Positions 39,181 to 50,259 of a stretch of DNA of 64,000 nucleotides are shown here, piece by piece. The translations under genes and the position numbers were made by a program. Positions within the stretch are counted from its first letter, which is position 1, and the number at the start of each line of letters is the position of its first letter. The stretch comes from Pampus argenteus (lineage: Eukaryota > Chordata > Actinopteri > Scombriformes > Stromateidae): NCBI GenBank assembly GCA_036937835.1, contig CM072879.1:1300001-1364000 (forward strand), in the 5' to 3' direction. The notes beneath the pieces are model-generated. The model had not been told where the DNA came from. It searched no databases and saw only the letters and a program-made list of their open reading frames with translations.

Positions 39181-42040
39181 TTGTAAAAATAGCTTTCTCT
39201 CGGCGAGAGAAGCCCAAAACTGACAACTATAGTTTTTCTTAAACAAGGAGCCATATTTTCAATCAAAACCATGTTTGCCATCAACAAGTAACTAATTTCT
39301 AATGATTAGGACCAAAAAACTCACTTCTGAGAGCTTCCTGCAGCTTTTACTGTAACATTTGTAAAAATAGCTTTCTCTCGGCGAGAGAAGCCCAAAACTG
39401 ACAACTATAGTTTTTCTTAAACAAGGAGCAATATTTTCAATCAAAACCATGTTTGCCATCAACAAGTAACTGATTTCTAATGATTAGGACCAAAAAACTT
39501 ACTTCTGAGAGCTTCCTGCAGCTTTTACTGTAACATTTGTAAAAATAGCTTTCTCTCGGCGAGAGAAGCCCAAAACTGACAACTATAGTTTTTCTTAAAC
39601 AAGGAGCCATATTTTCAATCAAAACCATGTTTGCCATCAACAAGTAACTGATTTCTAATGATTAGGACCAAAGAACTCACTTCTGAGAGCTTCCTGCAGC
39701 TTTTAATGTAACATTTGTACAAATAGCTTTCTCTCAGGCCAAAACTGACAACTACAGTTTTTCTTAAACAAGGAGCAATATTTTCAATCAAAACCATGTT
39801 TGCCATCAACAAGTAACTGATTTCTAATGATTAGGACCAAAAAACTCACTTCTGAGAGCTTCCTTCAGCTTTTACTGTAACATTTGTGAAAATAGCTTTC
39901 TCTCGGCGAGAGAAGCCCAAAACTGACAACTATAGTTTTTCTTAAACAAGGAGCAATATTTTCAATCAAAACCATGTTTGCCATCAACAAGTAACTGATT
40001 TCTAATGATTAGGACCAAAAAACTCACTTCTGAGAGCTTCCTTCAGCTTTTACTGTAACATTTGTCAGTTTTGGGCTTCTCTCGCCGACAGAAAGCTATT
40101 TTTACAAATGTTACAGTAAAAGCTGCAGGAAGCTCTCAGAAGTGAGTTTTTTGGTCCTAATCATTAGAAATCAGTTACTTGTTGATGGCAAACATGGTTT
40201 TGATTGAAAATATTGCTCCTTGTTTAAGAAAAACTATAGTTGTCAGTTTTGGGGTTCTCTCGCCGAGAGAAAGCTATTTTTACAAATGTTACAGTAAAAG
40301 CTGAAGGAAGCTCTCAGAAGTGAGTTTTTTGGACCTAATCATTAGAAATCAGTTACTTGTTGATGGCAAACATGGTTTTGATTGAAGATATTGCTCCTTG
40401 TTTAAGAAAAACTATAGTTGTCAGTTTTGGCCTTCTCTCGCCGAGAGAAAGCTATTTTTACAAATGTTACAGTAAAAGCTGCAGGAAGCTCTCAGAAGTG
40501 AGTTTTTTGGTCCTAATCATTAGAAATCAGTTACTTGTTGATGGCAAACATGGTTTTGATTGAAAATATTGCTCCTTGTTTGAGAAAAACTATAGTTGTC
40601 AGTTTTGGCCTTCTTTCGCCGAGAGAAAGCTATTTTTACAAATGTTACAGTAAAAGCTGCAGGAAGCTCTCAGAAGTGAGTTTTTTGGTCCTAATCATTA
40701 GAAATCAGTTACTTGTTGATGGCAAACATGGTTTTGATTGCAAATATTGGTCCTTGTTTAAGAAAAACTGTAGTTGTCAGTTTTGGCCTGAGAGAAAGCT
40801 ATTTGTACAAATGTTACAGTAAAAGCTGCAGAAAGCTCTCAGAAGTGAGTTTTTTTGGTCCTAATCATTAGAAATTAGTTACTTGTTGATGGCAAACATG
40901 GTTTTGATTGAAAATATGGCTCCTTGTTTAAGAAAAACTATAGTTGTCAGTTTTGGGCTTCTCTCGCCGAGAGAAAGCTATTTTTACAAATGTTACAGTA
41001 AAAGCTGCAGGAAGCTCTCAGAAGTGAGTTTTTTGGTCCTAATCATTAGAAATCAGTTACTTGTTGATGGCAAACATGGTTTTGATTGAAAATATTGCTC
41101 CTTGTTTAAGAAAAACTGTAGTTGTCAGTTTTGGCCTGAGAGAAAGCTATTTGTACAAATGTTACAGTAAAAGCTGCAGAAAGCTCTCAGAAGTGAGTTT
41201 TTTGGTCCTAATCATTAGAAATTAGTTACTTGTTGATGGCAAACATGGTTTTGATTGAAAATATGGCTCCTTGTTTAAGAAAAACTATAGTTGTCAGTTT
41301 TGGGCTTCTCTCGCCGAGAGAAAGCTATTTTTACAAATGTTACAGTAAAAGCTGCAGGAAGCTCTCAGAAGTGAGTTTTTTGGTCCTAATCATTAGAAAT
41401 CAGTTACTTGTTGATGGCAAACATGGTTTTGATTGAAAATATGGCTCCTTGTTTAAGAAAAACTATAGTTGTCAGTTTTGGGCTTCTCTCGCCGAGAGAA
41501 AGCTATTTTTACATATGTTACAGTAAAAGCTGCAGGAAGCTCTCAGAAGTGATTTTTTTGGTCCTAATCATTAGAAATTAGTTACTTGTTGATGGCAAAC
41601 ATGGTTTTGATTGAAAATATTGCTCCTTGTTTAAGAAAAACTGTAGTTGTCAGTTTTGGCCTTCTCTCGCCGAGAGAAAGCTATTTTTACAAATGTTACA
41701 TTAAAAGCTGCAGGAAGCTCTCAGAAGTAAGTTTTTTGGTCCTAATCATTAGAAATCAGTTACTTGTTGATGGCAAACATGGTTTTGATTGAAAATATTG
41801 CTCCTTGTTTAAGAAAAACTGTAGTTGTCAGTTTTGGGCTTCTCTCGCCGAGAGAAAGCTATTTTTACAAATGTTACAGTAAAAGCTGCAGGAAGCTCTC
41901 AGAAGTGAGTTTTTTGGTCCTAATCATTAGAAATCAGTTACTTGTTGATGGCAAACATGGTTTTGATTGAAAATATTGCTCCTTGTTTAAGAAAAACTAT
42001 AGCTGTCAGTTTTGGGCTTCTCTCGCCGAGAGAAAGCTAT
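39181..42040. repeat. Palindromic-monomer zone spanning the inversion
   Basis: 178-bp monomers with CTCTCGGCGAGAG, or its complement CTCTCGCCGAGAG on the right side, occur on both sides of the orientation switch. The last palindromic monomer to the right is near 42020. Beyond it the right array is almost entirely 169-bp monomers. Interspersed 169-bp monomers in this zone carry GTACAAATAG or its complement. Confidence 0.87.
40062..40103. other. Satellite orientation-switch breakpoint
   Basis: The forward array reads ACTGTAACATTTGT to 40065 and then continues as CAGTTTTGGGCTTCTCTCG, which is reverse-complement satellite. The last four forward bases TTGT also fit the expected reverse-strand context GTTGTCAGTTTT, so the join has a 4-bp microhomology. 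The matching right arm ACAAATGTTACAGT starts at 40104, leaving a 38-bp asymmetric spacer. The spacer holds a damaged palindrome, CTCTCGCCGACAG. Confidence 0.9.
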
Positions 42041-42119
42041 TTTTACAAATGTTACAGTAAAAGCTGCAGGAAGCTCTCAGAAGTGAGTTTTTTGGTCCTA
42101 ATCATTAGAAATTAGTTAC

Positions 42120-45100
42120 TTGTTGATGGCAAACATGGTTTTGATTGAAAATATTGCTCCTTGTTTAAGAAAAACTGTAGTTGTCAGTTTTGGCCTGAGA
42201 CAAAGCTATTTTTACAAATGTTACAGTAAAAGCTGCAGGAAGCTCTCAGAAGTGAGTTTTTTGGTCCTAATCATTAGAAATCAGTTACTTGTTGATGGCA
42301 AACGTGGTTTTGAATGAAAATATTGGTCCTTGTTTAAGAAAAACTGTAATTGTCAGTTTTGGCCTGAGAGAAAGCAATTTTTACAAATGTTACAGTAAAA
42401 GCTGCAGGAAGCTCTCAGAAGTGAGGTTTTTTGGTCCTAATCATTAGAAATCAGTTACTTGTTGATGGCAAACATGGTTTTGATTGAAAATATTGCTCCT
42501 TGTTTAAGAAAAACTGTAGTTGTCAGTTTTGGCCTAAGAGAAAGCTATTTTTACAAATGTTACAGTAAAAGCTGCAGGAAGCTCTCAGAAGTGAGTTTTT
42601 TGGTCCTAATCATTAGAAATCAGTTACTTGTTGATGGCAAACATGGTTTTGATTGAAAATATTGCTCCTTGCTAAGAAAAACTGTAGTTGTCAGTTTTTA
42701 CGTGAGACAAAGCTATTTTTACAAATGTTACAGTAAAAGCTGCAGGAAGCTCTCAGAAGTTATTTTTGGGCTCCTAATCATTAAAAATCAGTTACTTGTT
42801 GATGGCAAACATGGTTTTGATTGATAATATTGCTCCTTGTTTAAGAAAAACTGTAGTTGTCAGTTTTGGCCTGAGACAAAGCTATTTTTACAAATGTTAC
42901 AGTAAAAGCTGCAGGAAGCTCTCAGAAGTGAGTTTTTTTGGTCCTAATCATTAGAAATTAGTTACTTGTTGATGGCAAACATGGTTTTGATTGAAAATAT
43001 TGCTCCTTGTTTAAGAAAAACTGTAGTTGTCAGTTTTGGCCTGAGAGAAAGCTATTTTTACAAATGTTACAGTAAAAGCTGCAGGAAGCTCCCAGAAGTG
43101 AGTTTTTTGGTCCTAATCATTAGAAATCAGTTACTCGTTGATGGCAAACATGGTTTTGATTGAAAATATTGCTCCTTGTTTAAGAAAAACTGTAGTTGTC
43201 AGTTTTGGCCTGAGAGAAAGCTATTTTTACAAATGTTACAGTAAAAGCTGCAGGAAGCTCTCAGAAGTGAGTTTTTTGGTCCTAATCATTAGAAATCAGT
43301 TACTTGTTGATGGCAAACATGGTTTTGATTGAAAATATTGATCCTTGTTTGAGAAAAACTGTAGTTGTCAGTTTTGGCCTGAGAGAAAGCTATTTTTACA
43401 AATGTTACAGTAAAAGCTGCAGGAAGCTCTCAGAAGTGAGTTTTTTGGTCCTAATCATTAGAAATCAGTTACTTGTTGATGGCAAACATGGTTTTGTTGA
43501 AAATATTGATCCTTGTTTAAGAAAAACTGTAGTTGTCAGTTTTGGCCTGAGAGAAAGCTATTTTTACAAATGTTACAGTAAAAGCTGCAGGAAGCTCTCA
43601 GAAGTGAGTTTTTTGGTCCTAATCATTAGAAATTAGTTACTTGTTGATGGCAAACATGGTTTTGATTGAAAATATTGCTCCTTGTTTAAGAAAAACTGTA
43701 GTTGTCAGTTTTGGCCTGAGACAAAGCTATTTTTACAAATGTTCCAGTAAAAGCTGCAGGAAGCTCTCAGAAGTGAGTTTTTTGGTCCTAATCATTAGAA
43801 ATCAGTTACTTGTTGATGGCAAACGTGGTTTTGAATGAAAATATTGGTCCTTGTTTAAGAAAAACTGTAATTGTCAGTTTTGGCCTGAGAGAAAGCAATT
43901 TTTACAAATGTTACAGTAAAAGCTGCAGGAAGCTCTCAGAAGTGAGGTTTTTTGGTCCTAATCATTAGAAATCAGTTACTTGTTGATGGCAAACATGGTT
44001 TTGATTGAAAATATTGCTCCTTGTTTAAGAAAAACTGTAGTTGTCAGTTTTGGCCAAAGAGAAAGCTATTTTTACAAATGTTACAGTAAAAGCTGCAGGA
44101 AGCTCTCAGAAGTGAGTTTTTTGGTCCTAATCATTAGAAATCAGTTACTTGTTGATGGCAAACATGGTTTTGATTGAAAATATTGCTCCTTGCTAAGAAA
44201 AACTGTAGTTGTCAGTTTTTACGTGAGACAAAGCTATTTTTACAAATGTTACAGTAAAAGCTGCAGGAAGCTCTCAGAAGTTATTTTTGGGCTCCTAATC
44301 ATTAAAAATCAGTTACTTGTTGATGGCAAACATGGTTTTGATTGATAATATTGCTCCTTGTTTAAGAAAAACTGTAGTTGTCAGTTTTGGCCTGAGACAA
44401 AGCTATTTTTACAAATGTTACAGTAAAAGCTGCAGGAAGCTCTCAGAAGTGAGTTTTTTTGGTCCTAATCATTAGAAATTAGTTACTTGTTGATGGCAAA
44501 CATGGTTTTGATTGAAAATATTGCTCCTTGTTTAAGAAAAACTGTAGTTGTCAGTTTTGGCCTGAGAGAAAGCTATTTTTACAAATGTTACAGTAAAAGC
44601 TGCAGGAAGCTCCCAGAAGTGAGTTTTTTGGTCCTAATCATTAGAAATCAGTTACTCGTTGATGGCAAACATGGTTTTGATTGAAAATATTGCTCCTTGT
44701 TTAAGAAAAACTGTAGTTGTCAGTTTTGGCCTGAGAGAAAGCTATTTTTACAAATGTTACAGTAAAAGCTGCAGGAAGCTCTCAGAAGTGAGTTTTTTGG
44801 TCCTAATCATTAGAAATCAGTTACTTGTTGATGGCAAACATGGTTTTGATTGAAAATATTGATCCTTGTTTGAGAAAAACTGTAGTTGTCAGTTTTGGCC
44901 TGAGAGAAAGCTATTTTTACAAATGTTACAGTAAAAGCTGCAGGAAGCTCTCAGAAGTGAGTTTTTTGGTCCTAATCATTAGAAATCAGTTACTTGTTGA
45001 TGGCAAACATGGTTTTGTTGAAAATATTGATCCTTGTTTAAGAAAAACTGTAGTTGTCAGTTTTGGCCTGAGAGAAAGCTATTTTTACAAATGTTACAGT

Positions 45101-45161
45101 AAAAGCTGCAGGAATCTCTCAGAAGTGAGTTTTTTGGTCCTAATCATTAGAAATCAGTTAC
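42120..45161 (-). repeat. 1521-bp nine-monomer HOR, two tandem copies
   Basis: Monomers at 42120, 42459, 42966 and 43304 recur at 43641, 43980, 44487 and 44825, all offset by 1521 bp (nine times 169). Markers include GCAAACGTGGTTTTGAATG, CAGTTTTTACGTGAGAC, TTATTTTTGGGCTCC, GATAATATTGC, GAAGCTCCCAGAAG and TTACTCGTTGATGG. The copies differ at a few bases (GGCCTAAGAG versus GGCCAAAGAG; GTTACAG versus GTTCCAG). The match ends near 45161. Confidence 0.9.
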
Positions 45162-46899
45162 TTGTTGATGGCAAACATGGTTTTGATTGAAAATATTGCT
45201 CCTTGTTTAAGAAAAACTGTAGTTGTCAGTTTTGGCCTGAGAGAAAGCTATTTTTACAAATGTTACAGTAAAAGCTGCAGGAAGCTCTCAGAAGTGAGTT
45301 TTTTGGTCCTAATCATTAGAAATCAGTTACTTGTTGATGGCAAACATGGTTTTGATTGAAAATATTGCTCCTTGTTTAAGAAAAACTGTAGTTGTCAGTT
45401 TTGGCCTGAGACAAAGCTATTTTTACAAATGTTACAGTAAAAGCTGCAGGCAGCTCTCAGAAGTTATTTTTGGGCTCCTAATCATTAAAAATCAGTTACT
45501 TGTTGATGGCAAACATGGTTTTGATTGAAAATATTGCTCCTTGTTTAAGAAAAACTGTAGTTGTCAGTTTTGGCCTGAGACAAAGCTATTTTTACAAATG
45601 TTACAGTAAAAGCTGCAGGAAGCTCTCAGAAGTGAGTTTTTTGGTCCTAATCATTAGAAATCAGTTACTTGTTGATGGCAAACATGGTTTTCATTGAAAA
45701 TATTGATCCTTGTTTAGGAAAAACTGTAGTTGTCAGTTTTGGCCTGAGAGAAAGCTATTTTTACAAATGTTACAGTAAAAGCTGCAGGAAGCTCTCAGAA
45801 GTGAGTTTTTTGGTCCTAATCATTAGAAATCAGTTACTTGTTGATGGCAAACATGGTTTTCATTGAAAATATTGCTCCTTGTTTAAGAAAAACTGTAGTT
45901 GTCAGTTTTGGCCTGAGAGAAAGCTATTTTTACAAATGTTACAGTAAAAGCTGCAGGAAGCTCTCAGAAGTTTTTTTTTGGGCTCCTAATCATTAGAAAT
46001 CAGTTACTTGTTGATGGCAAACATGGTTTTGATTGAAAATATTGCTCCTTGTTTAAGAAAAACTGTAGTTGTCAGTTTTGGCCTGAGACAAAGCTATTTT
46101 TTTACAAATGTTACAGTAAAAGCTGCAGGAAGCTCTCAGAAGTGAGTTTTTTTGGTCCTAATCATTAGAAATCAGTTACTTGTTGATGGCAAACATGGTT
46201 TTGATTGAAAATATTGCTCCTTGTTTAAGAAAAACTGTAGTTGTCAGTTTTGGCCTGAGAGAAAGCTATTTTTACAAATGTTACAGTAAAAGCTGCAGGA
46301 AGCTCTCAGAAGTGAGTTTTTTGGTCCTAATCATTAGAAATCAGTTACTTGTTGATGGCAAACATGGTTTTGATTGAAAATATTGCTCCTTGTTTAAGAA
46401 AAACTGTAGTTGTCAGTTTTGGCCTGAGAGAAAGCTATTTTTACAAATGTTACAGTAAAAGCTGCAGGAAGCTCTCAGAAGTGAGTTTTTTGGTCCTAAT
46501 CATTAGAAATCAGTTACTTGTTGATGGCAAACATGGTTTTGATTGAAAATATTGATCCTTGTTTAAGAAAAACTGTAGTTGTCAGTTTTGGCCTGAGAGA
46601 AAGCTATTTTTTACAAATGTTACAGTAAAAGCTGCAGGAAGCTCTCAGAAGTGAGTTTTTTGGTCCCAATCATTAGAAATCAGTTACTTGTTGATGGCAA
46701 ACATGGTTTTGATTGAAAATATTGCTCCTTGTTTAAGAAAAACTGTAGTTGTCAGTTTTGGCCTGAGAGAAAGCTATTTTTACAAATGTTACAGTAAAAG
46801 CTGCAGGAAGCTCTCAGAAGTGAGTTTTTTGGTCCTAATCATTAGAAATCAGTTACTTGTTGATGGCAAACATGGTTTTGTTGAAAATATTGATCCTTA

Positions 46900-47620
46900 T
46901 TTAAGAAAAACTGTAGTTGTCAGTTTTGGCCTGAGAGAAAGCTATTTTTACAAATGTTACAGTAAAAGCTGCAGGAAGCTCTTAGAAGTGAGTTTTTTGG
47001 TCCTAATCATTATAAATCAGTTACTTGTTGATGGCAAACATGGTTTTGATTGAAAATATTGCTCCTTGTTTAAGAAAAACTGTAGTTGTCAGTTTTGGCC
47101 TAAGAGAAAGCTATTTTTACAAATATTACAGTAAAAGCTGCAGGAAGCTCTCAGAAGTGAGTTTTTTGGTCCTAATCATTAGAAATCAGTTACTTGTTGA
47201 TGGTAAACATGGTTTTGATTGAAAATATTGCTCCTTGTTTAAGAAAAACTGTAGTTGTCAGTTTTGGCCTAAGAGAAAGCTATTTTTACAAATATTACAG
47301 TAAAAGCTGCAGGAAGCTCTCAGAAGTGAGTTTTTTGGTCCTAATCATTAGAAATCAGTTACTTGTTGACGGCAAACATAGTTTTGATTGAAAATATTGC
47401 TCCTTGTTTAAGAAAAACTGTAGTTGTCAGTTTTGGCCTGAGAGAAAGCTATTTTTACAAATGTTACATTAAAAGCTGCAGGAAGCTCTCAGAAGTGAGT
47501 TTTTTGGTCCTAATCATTAGAAATCAGTTACTTGTTGATGGCAAACATGGTTTTCATTGAAAATATTGCTCCTTGTTTAAGAAAAACTGTAGTTGTCAGT
47601 TTTGGCCTGAGAGAAAGCTA
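46900..47620 (-). repeat. Four-monomer block duplicated at about 52307
   Basis: The order CATTATAAATCAG, CAAATATTACAG, GATGGTAAACATGG, GTTGACGGCAAACATAG and GTTACATTAAAAGC at about 47000-47480 recurs at about 52410-52880 with an offset of 5407 bp (32 monomers minus 1 bp). Confidence 0.8.
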
Positions 47621-48710
47621 TTTTTACAAATGTTACATTAAAAGCTGCAGGAAGCTCTCAGAAGTGAGTTTTTTGGTCCTAATCATTAGAAATCAGTTAC
47701 TTGTTGATGGCAAACATGGTTTTCATTGAAAATATTGATCCTTGTTTAAGAAAAACTGTAGTTGTCAGTTTTGGCCTGAGAGAAAGCTATTTTTACAAAT
47801 GTTACAGTAAAAGCTGCAGGAAGCTCTCAGAAGTGAGTTTTTTGGTCCTAATCATTAGAAATCAGTTACTTGTTGATGGCAAACATGGTTTTCATTGAAA
47901 ATATTGCTCCTTGTTTAAGAAAAACTGTAGTTGTCAGTTTTGGCCTGAGAGAAAGCTATTTTTACAAATGTTACAGTAAAAGCTGCAGGAAGCTCTCAGA
48001 AGTGAGTTTTTTGGTCCTAATCATTAGAAATCAGTTACTTGTTGATGGCAAACATGGTTTTGATTGAAAATATTGATCCTTGTTTAAGAAAAACTGTAGT
48101 TGTCAGTTTTGGCCTGAGAGAAAGCTATTTTTACAAATGTTACAGTAAAAGCTGCAGGAAGCTCTCAGAAGTGAGTTTTTTGGTCCTAATCATTAGAAAT
48201 CAGTTACTTGTTGATGGCAAACATGGTTTTGTTGAAAATATTGATCCTTGTTTAAGAAAAACTGTAGTTGTCAGTTTTGGCCTGAGAGAAAGCTATTTTT
48301 ACAAATGTTACAGTAAAAGCTGCAGGAAGCTCTCAGAAGTGAGTTTTTTGGTCCTAATCATTAGAAATCAGTTACTTGTTAATGGCAAACATGGTTTTGA
48401 TTGAAAATATTGCTCCTTGTTTAAGAAAAACTGTAGTTGTCAGTTTTGGCCTGAGAGAAAGCTATTTTTACAAATGTTACAGTAAAAGCTGCAGGAAGCT
48501 CTCAGAAGTGAGTTTTTTGGTCCTAATCATTAGAAATCAGTTACTTGTTGATGGCAAACATGGTTTTCATTTAAAATATTGCTCCTTGTTTAAGAAAAAC
48601 TGTAGTTGTTAGTTTTGGCCTGAGAGAAAGCTATTTTTACAAATGTTACAGTAAAAGCTGCAGGAAGCTCTCAGAAATGAGTTTTTTGGTCCTAATCATT
48701 AGAAATCAGT
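47530..48710 (-). repeat. Seven-monomer block duplicated at about 50234
   Basis: The series TTTTCATTGAAAATATTGAT, TTTTCATTGAAAATATTGCT, TTTTGTTGAAAATATTGAT and GTTAATGGCAAACATGG at 47700-48400 recurs at 50404-51110 with an offset of 2703-2704 bp (16 monomers). One extra T at 50665 (GCTATTTTTTACAAATG) explains the 1-bp difference. Confidence 0.78.
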
Positions 48711-50259
48711 TACTTGTTGATAGCAAACATGGTTTTGATTGAAAATATTGCTCCTTGTTTAAGAAAAACTGTAGTTGTCAGTTTTGGCCTGAGAGAAAGC
48801 TATTTTTACAAATGTTACAGTAAAAGCTGCAGGAAGCTCTCAGAAGTGAGTTTTTTGGTCCTAATCATTAGAAATCAGTTACTTGTTGATGACAAACATG
48901 GTTTTGATTGAAAATATTGCTCCTTGTTTAAGAAAAACTGTAGTTGTCAGTTTTGGCCTGAGAGAAAGCTATTTTTACAAATGTTACAGTAAAAGCTGCA
49001 GGAAGCTCTCAGAACTGAGTTTTTTGGTCCTAATCATTAGAAATCAGTTACTTGTTGATGGCAAACATGGTTTTGATTGAAAATATTGCTCCTTGTTTAA
49101 GAAAAACTGTAGTTGTCAGTTTTGGCCTGAGACAAAGCTATTTTTACAAATGTTACAGTAAAAGCTGCAGGAAGCTCTCAGAACTGAGTTTTTTGGTCCT
49201 AATCATTAGAAATCAGTTACTTGTTGATGGCAAACATGGTTTTGATTGAAAATATTGCTCCTTGTTTAAGAAAAACTGTAGTTGTCAGTTTTGGCCTGAG
49301 ACAAAGCTATTTTTACAAATGTTACAGTAAAAGCTGCAGGAAGCTCTCAGAAGTGAGTTTTTTGGTCCTAATCATTAGAAATCAGTTACTTGTTGATGGC
49401 AAACATGGTTTTCATTGAAAATATTGCTCCTTGTTTAAGAAAAACTGTAGTTGTTAGTTTTGGCCTGAGAGAAAGCTATTTTTACAAATGTTACAGTAAA
49501 AGCTGCAGGAAGCTCTCAGAAATGAGTTTTTTGGTCCTAATCATTAGAAATCAGTTACTTGTTGATAGCAAACATGGTTTTGATTGAAAATATTGCTCCT
49601 TGTTTAAGAAAAACTGTAGTTGTCAGTTTTGGCCTGAGAGAAAGCTATTTTTACAAATGTTACAGTAAAAGCTGCAGGAAGCTCTCAGAAGTGAGTTTTT
49701 TGGTCCTAATCATTAGAAATCAGTTACTTGTTGATGACAAACATGGTTTTGATTGAAAATATTGCTCCTTGTTTAAGAAAAACTGTAGTTGTCAGTTTTG
49801 GCCTGAGAGAAAGCTATTTTTACAAATGTTACAGTAAAAGCTGCAGGAAGCTCTCAGAACTGAGTTTTTTGGTCCTAATCATTAGAAATCAGTTACTTGT
49901 TGATGGCAAACATGGTTTTGATTGAAAATATTGCTCCTTGTTTAAGAAAAACTGTAGTTGTCAGTTTTGGCCTGAGACAAAGCTATTTTTACAAATGTTA
50001 CAGTAAAAGCTGCAGGAAGCTCTCAGAACTGAGTTTTTTGGTCCTAATCATTAGAAATCAGTTACTTGTTGATGGCAAACATGGTTTTGATTGAAAATAT
50101 TGCTCCTTGTTTAAGAAAAACTGTAGTTGTCAGTTTTGGCCTGAGACAAAGCTATTTTTACAAATGTTACAGTAAAAGCTGCAGGAAGCTCTCAGAAGTG
50201 AGTTTTTTGGTCCTAATCATTAGAAATCAGTTACTTGTTGATGGCAAACATGGTTTTGA
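48570..50259 (-). repeat. 845-bp five-monomer HOR, two tandem copies
   Basis: The markers GTAGTTGTTAG (48603 and 49448), CAGAAATGAG, GTTGATAGCAAAC (48716 and 49561), GTTGATGACAAAC (48885 and 49730) and two consecutive CAGAACTGAG monomers recur at an 845-bp offset. At the start TCATTTAAAATA versus TCATTGAAAATA breaks the match. At the end TTTTCATT versus TTTTGATT does. Confidence 0.85.

Larger units (their letters stand above)
13769..40065 (+). repeat. 169/178-bp satellite array, forward orientation
   Basis: Roughly 150 head-to-tail monomers, 169 bp in the common form. Recognisable landmarks in order are GGCCAAAACTGACAACTACA, AAGGAGCAATATTTTC, CCATGTTTGCCATCAACAAG, TCTAATGATTAGGACC, CTTCTGAGAGCTTCCTGCAG and TACTGTAACATTTGT. 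Most monomers hold one CTGCAG (PstI) site, so PstI digestion should give a ladder. The length is close to one nucleosome plus linker, as in many centromeric satellites. I found no CENP-B-box-like sequence. A 65-codon open frame recurs in each monomer and starts at TTG. It runs past the monomer end and overlaps the next copy, so it is not called as a gene. The + strand is assigned here by convention. Confidence 0.97.

Noticed and set aside
39181..42040. Fold-back (single-read palindrome) artefact at the inversion
   Set aside because: The order of monomer subtypes and private variants is not mirrored on the two sides of 40065, as it would be in a fold-back. A different kind of misassembly is still possible.
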